The position numbers and the translations under genes are program-made. Source: Rickettsiales bacterium (GTDB lineage: Bacteria > Pseudomonadota > Alphaproteobacteria > Rickettsiales > Deianiraeaceae). From it: 21,654 nt of DNA. Location: contig JAFUUN010000002.1 in the NCBI GenBank assembly GCA_017477855.1, positions 1 through 21,654 on the forward strand, given 5' to 3'. The notes beneath the pieces were generated by a model, which had not been told where the DNA came from, did no database searches, and saw only the letters and a program-made list of their open reading frames with translations. Shown one piece after another: positions 15,775 to 21,654 of the stretch; position 1 is the first letter of the stretch; each line of letters opens with the position of its first letter.

Positions 15775-15944
15775 TTTGCGCCGAGCGGAACGTATTCGTC
15801 CTACGCTTTGCATATAAAAAAAACTTTATCAAAGCCCCTTCGCACGAAAAGCACTTTGTGCTACTGGACATACAGAGCATTTTACATGCACGGCTGCCGC
15901 CGTCAACCTCTGTCTTTGAAAAGTAAATACTTGCGCTGCGCAAA
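15775..15944 (+). ncRNA. Candidate structured non-coding RNA (~170 nt), possibly 6S-like
   Basis: The two ends pair in an almost continuous helix: TTTGCGC (15775-15781) with GCGCAAA (15938-15944), AGCG (15784-15787) with CGCT (15934-15937), AA with TT, and GTATT (15792-15796) with AATAC (15926-15930). Inside, ACTTT-A-TCAAAG (15823-15834) pairs with CTTTGA-AAAGT (15914-15924), then ACAGAG (15872-15877) with CTCTGT (15908-15913). Local hairpins are AGCAC-TTT-GTGCT (15850-15862) and ACGGC-TGCC-GCCGT (15890-15903). All helices nest without conflict. The closing stem, large internal bubble and inner stem recall 6S RNA, but I cannot align it to a known family. No T-run terminator follows, so the 3' end may be processed. 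Confidence 0.5.
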
Positions 15945-15996
15945 AAAGCTTAACACAAATTCATATTCCTAAAAAAAACAAAATTTAATTTTTTAT

Positions 15997-16024
15997 TTGA
16001 CATGCCCAAAAAAAATGTTATAAT
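15997..16024 (+). promoter_or_regulatory. Perfect-consensus sigma-70 promoter
   Basis: TTGACA (15997-16002), 16-base spacer, TATAAT (16019-16024): both hexamers match the consensus exactly. Predicted start is near 16031, giving a leader of about 15 bases (AT-rich, no Shine-Dalgarno sequence) before ATG 16046. It is the strongest-looking promoter in the window. Confidence 0.75.
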
Positions 16025-16045
16025 GCAGTGTATAAAGTTTTTTTT

Positions 16046-16309
16046 ATGGCAGACAAAGTTGATTCAATGGTTAGCGAGCTTCTCGCATCGGCAAAGTTTT
16101 TGGGTGAGGACGTAAGCAAAATCTCAGAGGCAAGTTCAGAGGAAGAAATGTCAGCAAAGGCAGACAACATGCTGAAATATCTTGACAATGTTGCTGAGTT
16201 GAAAGCACAGCTTGGAGACAGTTTGGATGAAGACACAGCAAAAGTCTTTGATTTGTTATCACAGCTTGGTGCAGCAGTGAAAAAGTTGAACAAGAAAGAG
16301 GCTGCGTAA
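16046..16309 (+). CDS. Small acidic helical protein of unknown function
   Basis: I do not recognise this 87-residue protein. It has no signal peptide or membrane segment. It is rich in Ala, Glu, Asp, Lys, Ser and Leu with heptad-like spacing, so a helical bundle or coiled coil is likely. The C-terminus turns basic (KKLNKKEAA). ATG 16046 gives MADKVDSM; a GTG at 16028 would lie upstream of the predicted transcription start and is rejected. It has a perfect-consensus promoter, so high expression is expected. The LysR-type gene follows 33 bases later on the same strand with no terminator visible, so they may be cotranscribed. It is not obviously ZapA, a phasin or a histone-like protein. Confidence 0.75.
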   Translation: MADKVDSMVSELLASAKFLGEDVSKISEASSEEEMSAKADNMLKYLDNVAELKAQLGDSLDEDTAKVFDLLSQLGAAVKKLNKKEAA

Positions 16310-16342
16310 TAATTCGCGGTCTCGTCACATTTATGTAGTTTT

Positions 16343-17320
16343 ATGCATGACGTCTTAGTTGATACACACGACCCAGAACGTTTGAACGCGGCTTTGTGGC
16401 CAAGTTTGTCAAAATGCATGAATGTGTTTGATTGCGTTTATTCAACTTTGAATATGCGCAAGGCCGCACAGTTGCTTCACATGAGCTTGGGTGCAATTTC
16501 CTATAACATAAAGACCTTGGAGGAAACTCTTGGCATGAAAATGTTTGCCAGAAAAGGCCGAAATGGTCTTGTTGTAACTGACGATGGACGAAAATTGCAT
16601 GATTATGCGAAGCAAATGAAGACATTTAACAAGCAGGTTGCCGACACTTTTGACGCAGTTGAAATTGATCAAAATGTCATAAAAATAGTCGCGCACCCGC
16701 TTGCTATGCCTATGTACGTGATGCCGGCAATCGCAAAGGTTGACAAGAATAAGTTGGATTATTCAATAGATTTAAGCATCAAATCTCGTGATGACGCACT
16801 GGAAGATGTCCTGTCGGGCAAAGCAGACATTGCAGTTTATCCGCTTGAATGGAGCCAAGTGTCCCAATATCAGGATATGGTTGATTTTGTGAAGGTGGCG
16901 CCGTATGATATCTTTGTGTATACAAATGATAAAAGTATCAATTATGGAGAGAAAAAGATGGATTGGACTGTTGCGAAACAACTTAATTTGATGCCTTTTC
17001 ATAAAAAAATTCAGTTTCATACGTCATATAGCATGTTGAATGAGTTTTTTTACGACTCTAAAGTTAGAACATCTTGTTTTGATTTGACGATGTTGTATTA
17101 TGGTTTGCAAAATAAACTATGGTCTGTTTCTATGGGTTCAGAATTTAGCAAAATCTTTGATTGTTCAGATGTTAATTGTTTTTCTCTCACTTTAAATAAT
17201 GATATAGGAATAGTTGCCAACTGGTTCATTTGCAGTCAGAAAAGTAATGAACAAAAGTTAAAAAAAGTCATTTGTGCAATTCAAGCCGAAATCATGTTGA
17301 AGAAGCATCAATGTAACTGA
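16343..17320 (+). CDS. LysR-type transcriptional regulator
   Basis: A DNA-binding regulator of 325 residues. The winged helix-turn-helix lies at about residues 24-85, with MRKAAQLLHMSLGAISYNIK as the helix-turn-helix and LEETLGMKMFARKG as the following wing region, all typical of LysR. The rest (about 108-310) has the length of a periplasmic-binding-like effector domain, with the usual SGKADIAVYP segment. About 20 residues precede the normal family start, so initiation might be downstream. LysR regulators usually act on a divergent neighbour; here the upstream gene points the same way, so the target is unclear. Its 3' end overlaps the convergent minus-strand gene by 13 bases. Confidence 0.88.
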   Translation: MHDVLVDTHDPERLNAALWPSLSKCMNVFDCVYSTLNMRKAAQLLHMSLGAISYNIKTLEETLGMKMFARKGRNGLVVTDDGRKLHDYAKQMKTFNKQVADTFDAVEIDQNVIKIVAHPLAMPMYVMPAIAKVDKNKLDYSIDLSIKSRDDALEDVLSGKADIAVYPLEWSQVSQYQDMVDFVKVAPYDIFVYTNDKSINYGEKKMDWTVAKQLNLMPFHKKIQFHTSYSMLNEFFYDSKVRTSCFDLTMLYYGLQNKLWSVSMGSEFSKIFDCSDVNCFSLTLNNDIGIVANWFICSQKSNEQKLKKVICAIQAEIMLKKHQCN

Positions 17321-17985
17321 TCAGAAATACCATCGAATACAATTGTACTGTAAAAATCCACCTCGCCCATTTCAGAAGTTGGTGTGCCATCCATTTGTCT
17401 ATTTTTAGAGCAAATAAACTGATAAAGGCCGCAATATTGACTCATTTTGAAAATAAAATCCCTTTCATCTTTGTATGCAACGATAAAAAAGTTTTGTCCT
17501 TTATTGACCATAAAAGTTGTTACCATGAATTCACACATCGCTCCTTTGCCCGTTCTAATATATTTTTGCATCAACCGTCCGGAGAGCTCTTGAAGCATGA
17601 TATCTTGATTTCCATTTTTTATAACAATAGCATTGCGTGAACCAAACGTTCCAATGAGTTCGTTTCTGCTGTTATAGCAAGCAAACAGCGGAAAATTTTC
17701 GTGATTTTTATGCAAAACTTCTTTATCAAAAAGTTCATCAAAATTAGAAGTTCTAATAGTCTTACGAAACTTCTTCAAGAAATCATTATAATCCGCCGTT
17801 ACTGTCTTATAAATCTCCCTGTCTTCCTTACAATCGGTGAGCTGAACAAGCTTGACTTTTTTATTTACCAAAACGATTTTCCCATTTTCCCTTGTCTCTT
17901 CGTATTCAAATAGTTTTTTAAGTTTCTCTTTTCGCTTATCAATTATATCACTTTCATCATTGGAGACAACCTCATTTTTTTGCAT
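17308..17985 (-). CDS. Uncharacterised protein, possibly GNAT-like
   Basis: A 225-residue soluble protein without signal or membrane segment. No family is recognised with certainty. The order of elements in the second half is compatible with a GNAT acyltransferase fold: a strand NELIGTFGSRN (about 105-115), a strand/loop with QELSGR, a basic GK-rich segment YIRTGKGAMCEF, a strand FFIVAYKDERD and a last helix KMSQYCGLYQF. The canonical R/Q-x-x-G-x-G/A acyl-CoA loop is only partly matched. The N-terminus is charged (KRKEKLKKLFEYEET). It begins 22 bases after the oxidoreductase stop, so it is probably the third gene of an atpE operon. Confidence 0.65.
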   Translation of the reverse strand: MQKNEVVSNDESDIIDKRKEKLKKLFEYEETRENGKIVLVNKKVKLVQLTDCKEDREIYKTVTADYNDFLKKFRKTIRTSNFDELFDKEVLHKNHENFPLFACYNSRNELIGTFGSRNAIVIKNGNQDIMLQELSGRLMQKYIRTGKGAMCEFMVTTFMVNKGQNFFIVAYKDERDFIFKMSQYCGLYQFICSKNRQMDGTPTSEMGEVDFYSTIVFDGISDQLH

Positions 17986-18007
17986 AAAACAACTCTAAAA
18001 AAACATC

Positions 18008-19060
18008 CTATTCGTTAACGTTCACAATGACTTTTCCATCAAGATTTCCCTTTTCAGATCTCATGTAGGCATCCCTAATGTGTTCCAAGCCAAACTCTTT
18101 CGCAACATTAATTTTTAGCTTGCCAAGATGCACCAAACGAGCCATTTTTGCAAATACGTCCTTTGTAATCTTTGCATTGTCAATCACCATTATCTTCACG
18201 TCATCACGCTTGCCCGCGGACATTTTTTCAAAACTGATAAATGTTCCACCTGCTTTGACAAATTTCAACAATTCCTCAACCGCCATTCCATGTTTCAAGT
18301 TGATAACCACATCGTATTTGCCTTCAAGCTCTTTTTTGTGCTCATCCATTTTTTCGTATGCATAAAAGTGTTTCACGCCAAAACTTTCAACCCAGCTCTT
18401 CACTTGTTCGCGATCAATGCCCGAAACCTCAAATCCGTTCCGCACAAGAAGCCCTGTCAACATGATACCAACCTCACTTATTGCATCGTCAATCAAAACT
18501 GTACCAGTACCAAACCCCTTCTTATCAATCTGGTGGAATGCCAACCAGTTCAAGAGTGCTGGTGAAGGAATTGCGGCCGCCTGTTTATATGTCAATGAAT
18601 ATGGTATTGGATAAATATTATTTCTTGGCACAGCCACATAATCAGCACATGCACCGCCTTTGTTTTCAAGGTCCGCTATACCAAAAACCTTATCGCCAAT
18701 TTCGTAATCTTTTACATTCTTTCCAACCGCAACAACACGTCCAGCAAAATCAGAGCACGGAACAAACTCTTTTCTGCCTTTAACTCTATTAAAAAACTCA
18801 AAGTCGCGATCAGTGAAAGACGCGGCGTGCACATGAACCAAAACGTCGTTTTCCTTAACTTCCGGCAGCGGCTGCTTATCAACATGAATATTCTTATAGA
18901 AATCCTTTTTTGAATTGTTTGTGAAGTGAGCCACTCTCATTTCTTTTGGTAAATCAACCTTATAGACAGAATCCTGGTCAATATGAATGCTCACACGGCT
19001 ACACACAAACAGCAGCAGCACGGTAATCAATAGTGTAATGGCCGCTTTACCAATCCTCAT
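18008..19060 (-). CDS. Membrane-anchored MDR-superfamily (zinc-type ADH/quinone reductase-like) protein
   Basis: A 350-residue member of the medium-chain dehydrogenase/reductase superfamily: GroES-like domain (about 40-165) with VHAASFTDRD, PCSDFAGRVVAVGKNV and IGDKVFGIAD, then a nucleotide-binding half. Two features are odd. The N-terminus carries a hydrophobic segment (residues 7-20, TLLITVLLLFVC), so the protein is anchored or exported. The usual glycine-rich NAD(P) loop (GAxGGVG) reads DDAISEVG (about 191-198) and has lost its first glycines. Cofactor binding may be impaired or the role non-catalytic. Cys20 has Val before it, so it is not a canonical lipobox. It starts 12 bases after atpE. 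Confidence 0.8.
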   Translation of the reverse strand: MRIGKAAITLLITVLLLFVCSRVSIHIDQDSVYKVDLPKEMRVAHFTNNSKKDFYKNIHVDKQPLPEVKENDVLVHVHAASFTDRDFEFFNRVKGRKEFVPCSDFAGRVVAVGKNVKDYEIGDKVFGIADLENKGGACADYVAVPRNNIYPIPYSLTYKQAAAIPSPALLNWLAFHQIDKKGFGTGTVLIDDAISEVGIMLTGLLVRNGFEVSGIDREQVKSWVESFGVKHFYAYEKMDEHKKELEGKYDVVINLKHGMAVEELLKFVKAGGTFISFEKMSAGKRDDVKIMVIDNAKITKDVFAKMARLVHLGKLKINVAKEFGLEHIRDAYMRSEKGNLDGKVIVNVNE

Positions 19061-19072
19061 GATAACTCAAAA

Positions 19073-19297
19073 TTAAGCAAACATTAATAAAAGCGCTAAG
19101 ACAAGACCAAAAAGTCCCATGGCTTCGGCCAAACCAGCACCAATAAACATATATTTTGATACACTTCCCTCTGATTGTGGGTTTCTCGCAATACCTTCCA
19201 GAGCTGATGAAACAATCTTCCCTACTCCCATTGCAGCTCCAGCAAATGCTATTCCCAACAAACCAACTGCCAAATACTTCATCGCCTGCGCGTCCAT
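19073..19297 (-). CDS. atpE: F0F1 ATP synthase subunit c
   Basis: The proton-carrying ring subunit of F0. In 74 residues there are two membrane helices joined by the polar loop ARNPQSEG. The essential acidic residue is Glu58, in GAGLAEAMGLFG in helix 2, as is usual for alphaproteobacteria. The ring-packing GxGxxG-like motif in helix 1 is AGAAMGVG. ATG 19297 gives a normal start; a longer reading frame to 19402 adds a non-family extension. No atpB or atpF is adjacent: the upstream neighbour is the divergent gltX, so atpE has left the usual atp cluster and leads an operon with the oxidoreductase gene. Confidence 0.95.
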   Translation of the reverse strand: MDAQAMKYLAVGLLGIAFAGAAMGVGKIVSSALEGIARNPQSEGSVSKYMFIGAGLAEAMGLFGLVLALLLMFA

Positions 19298-19405
19298 AAC
19301 AATATCAACGTTAAGAAGTAAATAAACTTTTTTATTGTCAAGAACAAATCCTATTTTTTTCTTATACTTGCAAAATAAAATTCCACTTCCATAAACAAAC
19401 ATCTT

Positions 19406-20524
19406 ATGTCATCACCAAACCAAGTAATTGTTCGTTTTGCGCCAAGTCCAACTGGGATGCTCCACATCGGCGGAGCGAGAACTGCTGTATTTAATTACCT
19501 ATTTGCTCGTCATAATAATGGAAAGATGCTGTTGCGCATTGAGGATACAGATACCCAGCGCAACTCACAAGAGGCCATTGACGAAATAATTAAAGGTATT
19601 GACTGGCTTGGCATTGACTATGACAGCGACTTTCTGTCCGAGTTGAATATTCCAAAAGAGTGCTTCTATCAAGGTGATGAGAAAAAAGGCATTATCTTGC
19701 AGTCGACACGCTATCCACGCCACCGTGAGATTGCTGAAAAGCTTGTGGAAAAAGGCCTTGCATATTATGCCTACGAAACACCAGAAGAGATTGGTGCGCG
19801 CAAGAAATACTGTGAAGAGAACAAGATATATTACCGCTATGATGGCAGCAAGTGGAAGGGCGACAGTGCCGAAGTGCAGGCAAACATTGCAGCTGCTAAG
19901 GCCAAAGGTATCCAGCCGGTGATACGTCTCAACATTCCAGAGGGCGAAGTGCTAATGCATGACCTCATCCGTGGTGACATCAAATTTGATAACAAAACAC
20001 AGGATGACTTTGTGCTTATCCGCTCAAATGGCGTGCCAACTTACATGCTTGCAGTGGTGTGCGATGACATGGATATGGGCATCACGCACGTTATCCGCGG
20101 AGACGACCACATTTCTAACACGCCAAAGCAGATATTGATTTATCAGGCAATCCAAAAGGCAGGCATCAAGATGCTAAACGGCAAGGAGTTGACAATCCCG
20201 CAGTTCGCGCACATTCCGCTGATTTACGACATACAAGGGAAGAAACTCTCCAAACGCAAGCACGCCGTTGCTGTGAGTGATTACCAAAATCAAGGTTATC
20301 TCAGTGATGCAATTTTCAATTACCTACTCCACCTTGGCTGGAATGATGGCACCGAGAAGGAGATTTACAGCAAGGAAGAAGCCATAAAGGCATTTGATAT
20401 TTCCCGCTGTGGCAAATCCCCAAGCAGATTTGACTTTGAGAAGTTGAAGAATATTAATTTGCATTATATCAAGCAGCTTCCAGACGAAGAACTAATGAAA
20501 ATGGTTGAGGAAAGGATTGGATGA
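19406..20524 (+). CDS. gltX: Glutamate-tRNA ligase, short form lacking the C-terminal anticodon-binding domain
   Basis: GltX charges tRNA with glutamate. The catalytic part is intact: HIGG (20-23) in APSPTGMLHIGG, RIEDTD (44-49), VIRGDDH (229-235) and KLSKR (280-284). Two oddities: an extra segment of about 20 residues (75-96) before STRYPRH, and an end at residue 372, whereas the family is usually about 470. The protein stops soon after LHYIKQLPDEEL, so the last helical anticodon-binding domain is missing. The 90 bases after the stop encode no recognisable remainder, and a GC-rich repeat follows. It may be one of two GltX copies, as in many alphaproteobacteria, or a decaying gene. Confidence 0.9.
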   Translation: MSSPNQVIVRFAPSPTGMLHIGGARTAVFNYLFARHNNGKMLLRIEDTDTQRNSQEAIDEIIKGIDWLGIDYDSDFLSELNIPKECFYQGDEKKGIILQSTRYPRHREIAEKLVEKGLAYYAYETPEEIGARKKYCEENKIYYRYDGSKWKGDSAEVQANIAAAKAKGIQPVIRLNIPEGEVLMHDLIRGDIKFDNKTQDDFVLIRSNGVPTYMLAVVCDDMDMGITHVIRGDDHISNTPKQILIYQAIQKAGIKMLNGKELTIPQFAHIPLIYDIQGKKLSKRKHAVAVSDYQNQGYLSDAIFNYLLHLGWNDGTEKEIYSKEEAIKAFDISRCGKSPSRFDFEKLKNINLHYIKQLPDEELMKMVEERIG

Positions 20525-20614
20525 AAGACATTATTTTGTAGTAGTTATAACCGCAAATACGCAATTTTCTACAGATAAATGCGCTATTAAATATATTAAT
20601 TGTAAGAAAGGAAT

Positions 20615-20700
20615 GTTGCGCGGCGCGGAGCGCGTTTGTGCGACAAACGAAGTGAGGAGCGAAATACAAACCGCGAGGGCGTGGCCTCGGGCGGCGCAAC
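20615..20700 (+). repeat. GC-rich cloverleaf-like repeat, copy C (86 bp)
   Basis: The first 24 and last 28 bases equal copy B (13776-13856). The middle differs in sequence and length but keeps a stem: GTTTGT (20634-20639) with ACAAAC (20666-20671). Relative to copy B one pair has changed from G-C to T-A on both sides. The right hairpin CGAGG/CCTCG (20674-20678 with 20685-20689) and closing stem GTTGCGC/GCGCAAC are the same. It ends on the base next to the ruvC stop codon (20701), between the convergent gltX and ruvC. Confidence 0.85.
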
Positions 20701-21192
20701 TTAACGCAGCTTGTTTTTTAGTTCAAACAGTCCCGTGAGTGCAATTGCAAGTGCATCACTCTCGTCAAGGGTTTTAGGATTGGCCTTTGGAACAAGCACT
20801 TTTGACATATATTGAACCTGTTGCTTATCGGCTTTACCGACACCAGTTATTGCACTTTTGATTTGATTTGGACGAAATTCCATGACTTGCATCCCCTTGT
20901 CAAATGCAACAGACATGATAACCCCCCTTGCAACCCCCAATTTTAGTGAGCTCAACGCATTCATATTGACAAACGTTTCCTCTATTGACATTGCACTTGG
21001 AGCATATTCCTCAACTATTTTAGCCACCTCACTGCGAAGAAATGCCAGCTTTTTGTGGTAGTCCTCGCCAACTTTGTTGCTGATATGTCCGATGTCAACA
21101 AACTGGATTGAGTTGTCTGGCATGGCATCCAGCACTGCCCAGCCAGTATTATTAAGTGCAGGGTCAATGCCTAATATTCTATTTTTTTGCAT
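20701..21192 (-). CDS. ruvC: Holliday junction resolvase RuvC
   Basis: RuvC cuts four-way DNA junctions with RuvAB at the end of recombinational repair. The 163-residue protein keeps the acidic active site: D10 in ILGIDPAL, E71 in SIEETF, and D143/D146 in LDESDALAIAL. ATG 21192 gives the normal N-terminus; a TTG at 21210 in the same frame is less likely. The start overlaps the lspA end by 14 bases, so the two are probably translated from one mRNA. AAAAAGG touches the ATG and is too close to serve as a normal Shine-Dalgarno sequence. The stop codon abuts GC-rich repeat copy C. Confidence 0.95.
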   Translation of the reverse strand: MQKNRILGIDPALNNTGWAVLDAMPDNSIQFVDIGHISNKVGEDYHKKLAFLRSEVAKIVEEYAPSAMSIEETFVNMNALSSLKLGVARGVIMSVAFDKGMQVMEFRPNQIKSAITGVGKADKQQVQYMSKVLVPKANPKTLDESDALAIALTGLFELKNKLR

Positions 21193-21654
21193 CCTTTTTA
21201 TCGTAGTCAACCCGCATGAATAGCTCGCAGAATATCAAAATTCCCACACCTGAGCATACGCAAATATCCGCAACGTTGAATGTCGGCCAATGAATTCCGC
21301 CAATGTGCAAGTCAATAAAATCGTGCACAAACCCACAATAAATGCGGTCAATCATGTTGCCAAGTGCCCCACCGATTATACATTCCAGCGAGCTAGTAAA
21401 GAGCATTGGGCGGCTGTATTTTCTTTTGTTTTTGAAGAGTGTGAGTAGATAGATTATAACCGCAACATTGAAGAGCAAAATCAGCATTTTTACGATATTA
21501 CCGCTCTCATGGAACATGCCAAAACTGATACCGAAATTGCGCGCTTTAATAATATTGAAAAATGGCAGCACATAGACACCCTCTGACTGGTATGAGAACA
21601 CGATGTATTTTGAAATTAAGTCACCGCAACAGAGCATTCCCACGCCCACAAACA
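21179..21654 (-). CDS. lspA: Lipoprotein signal peptidase (signal peptidase II), 5' end outside the window
   Basis: LspA removes signal peptides from prolipoproteins at the lipidated cysteine, and the two lipoproteins in this window are its expected clients. The visible 156+ residues show four hydrophobic segments and the conserved blocks NFGISFGM (in place of NxGAAF), GGALGNMIDRI and HWPTFNVADIC. The last two carry the catalytic aspartate pair (in MIDR and NVAD). The CGDLISKYIV segment matches the family's DQLSKW block close to the N-terminus, so only a few residues are missing. The true start probably lies beyond the window. Confidence 0.93.
   Translation of the reverse strand, partial: FVGVGMLCCGDLISKYIVFSYQSEGVYVLPFFNIIKARNFGISFGMFHESGNIVKMLILLFNVAVIIYLLTLFKNKRKYSRPMLFTSSLECIIGGALGNMIDRIYCGFVHDFIDLHIGGIHWPTFNVADICVCSGVGILIFCELFMRVDYDKKDAKK

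Noticed and set aside
15931..15955. TTGCG-CTG-CGCAA hairpin as a terminator of the RNA candidate
   Set aside because: It is followed by A's, not T's, on the plus strand, and its bases pair better with the 5' end of the RNA.
15738..15972. Three overlapping small reading frames upstream of glmS (two on plus, one on minus)
   Set aside because: No recognisable motif or start context, and unusual composition. The same bases form the nested helices of the RNA candidate, which explains them better.
16046..16309. Identification of the small acidic protein as ZapA (which neighbours 6S RNA in many proteobacteria)
   Set aside because: The sequence shows none of the ZapA features I know, and the order relative to the RNA candidate is different; identity left open.
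19298..19405. Divergent promoters between atpE and gltX
   Set aside because: TTGACA/TTGTCA near 19335-19340 is present, but no -10 box lies at a suitable distance on either strand; TATACT near 19363 has no -35 box at 16-18 bases.
20525..20614. Possible frameshifted remainder of gltX after its stop codon
   Set aside because: All three forward frames were read and none resembles the GltX C-terminal domain; the space of 90 bases is also too short for about 100 residues.
1..21654. CRISPR array, tRNA or rRNA genes, IS element or prophage
   Set aside because: No regularly spaced repeats, no tRNA cloverleaf with recognisable T-loop/CCA context, no rRNA signatures and no transposase or integrase reading frame were seen on either strand.

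Overview
The window is a stretch of an AT-rich bacterial chromosome. Gene content and protein signatures (L3 to L17 order, RpoA with a normal C-terminal domain, GltX, an alpha-type AtpE, non-zinc S14, LspA) point to an alphaproteobacterium. The low GC, a reduced ribosomal cluster and a short GltX suggest a host-associated or Rickettsiales/Holosporales-like lineage. The family-level placement is inference.

Layout. 1-55 is the cut end of a GC-rich repeat. 111-785 is an unrecognised lipoprotein. 872-11408 is one long co-directional run merging the S10, spc and alpha operons: rplC-rplD-rplW-rplB-rpsS-rplV-rpsC-rplP-rpmC-rpsQ-rplN-rplX-rplE-rpsN-rpsH-rplF-rplR-rpsE-rplO-rpsM-rpsK-rpoA-rplQ. The usual rpsJ, rpmD, secY, adk and rpmJ are not at their customary places. 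Two envelope genes follow almost without a gap: an M23 peptidase and a TraT-like lipoprotein. A second GC-rich repeat (13776-13856) separates them from the convergent glmS (minus strand). A 328-base non-coding stretch upstream of glmS holds back-to-back promoters, a candidate structured RNA of about 170 nt, and a perfect-consensus promoter for a small acidic helical protein (16046-16309). A LysR-type regulator follows, overlapping tail-to-tail with a minus-strand set: a lone atpE, a membrane-anchored MDR-type oxidoreductase and an unrecognised 225-residue protein. A shortened gltX, a third GC-rich repeat, ruvC and the 3' part of lspA end the window.

Three things stand out. (1) Starts mostly lack a Shine-Dalgarno sequence, but almost all have T directly before the start codon, including 23 consecutive genes from rplW to the TraT-like gene. 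(2) Three copies of an approximately 80-base GC-rich, cloverleaf-like element lie between genes, and two copies show a compensatory base-pair change in one stem. (3) The RNA candidate next to glmS has a near-consensus promoter and a chain of nested long-range helices. Its -35 box coincides with that of a predicted leaderless glmS promoter.
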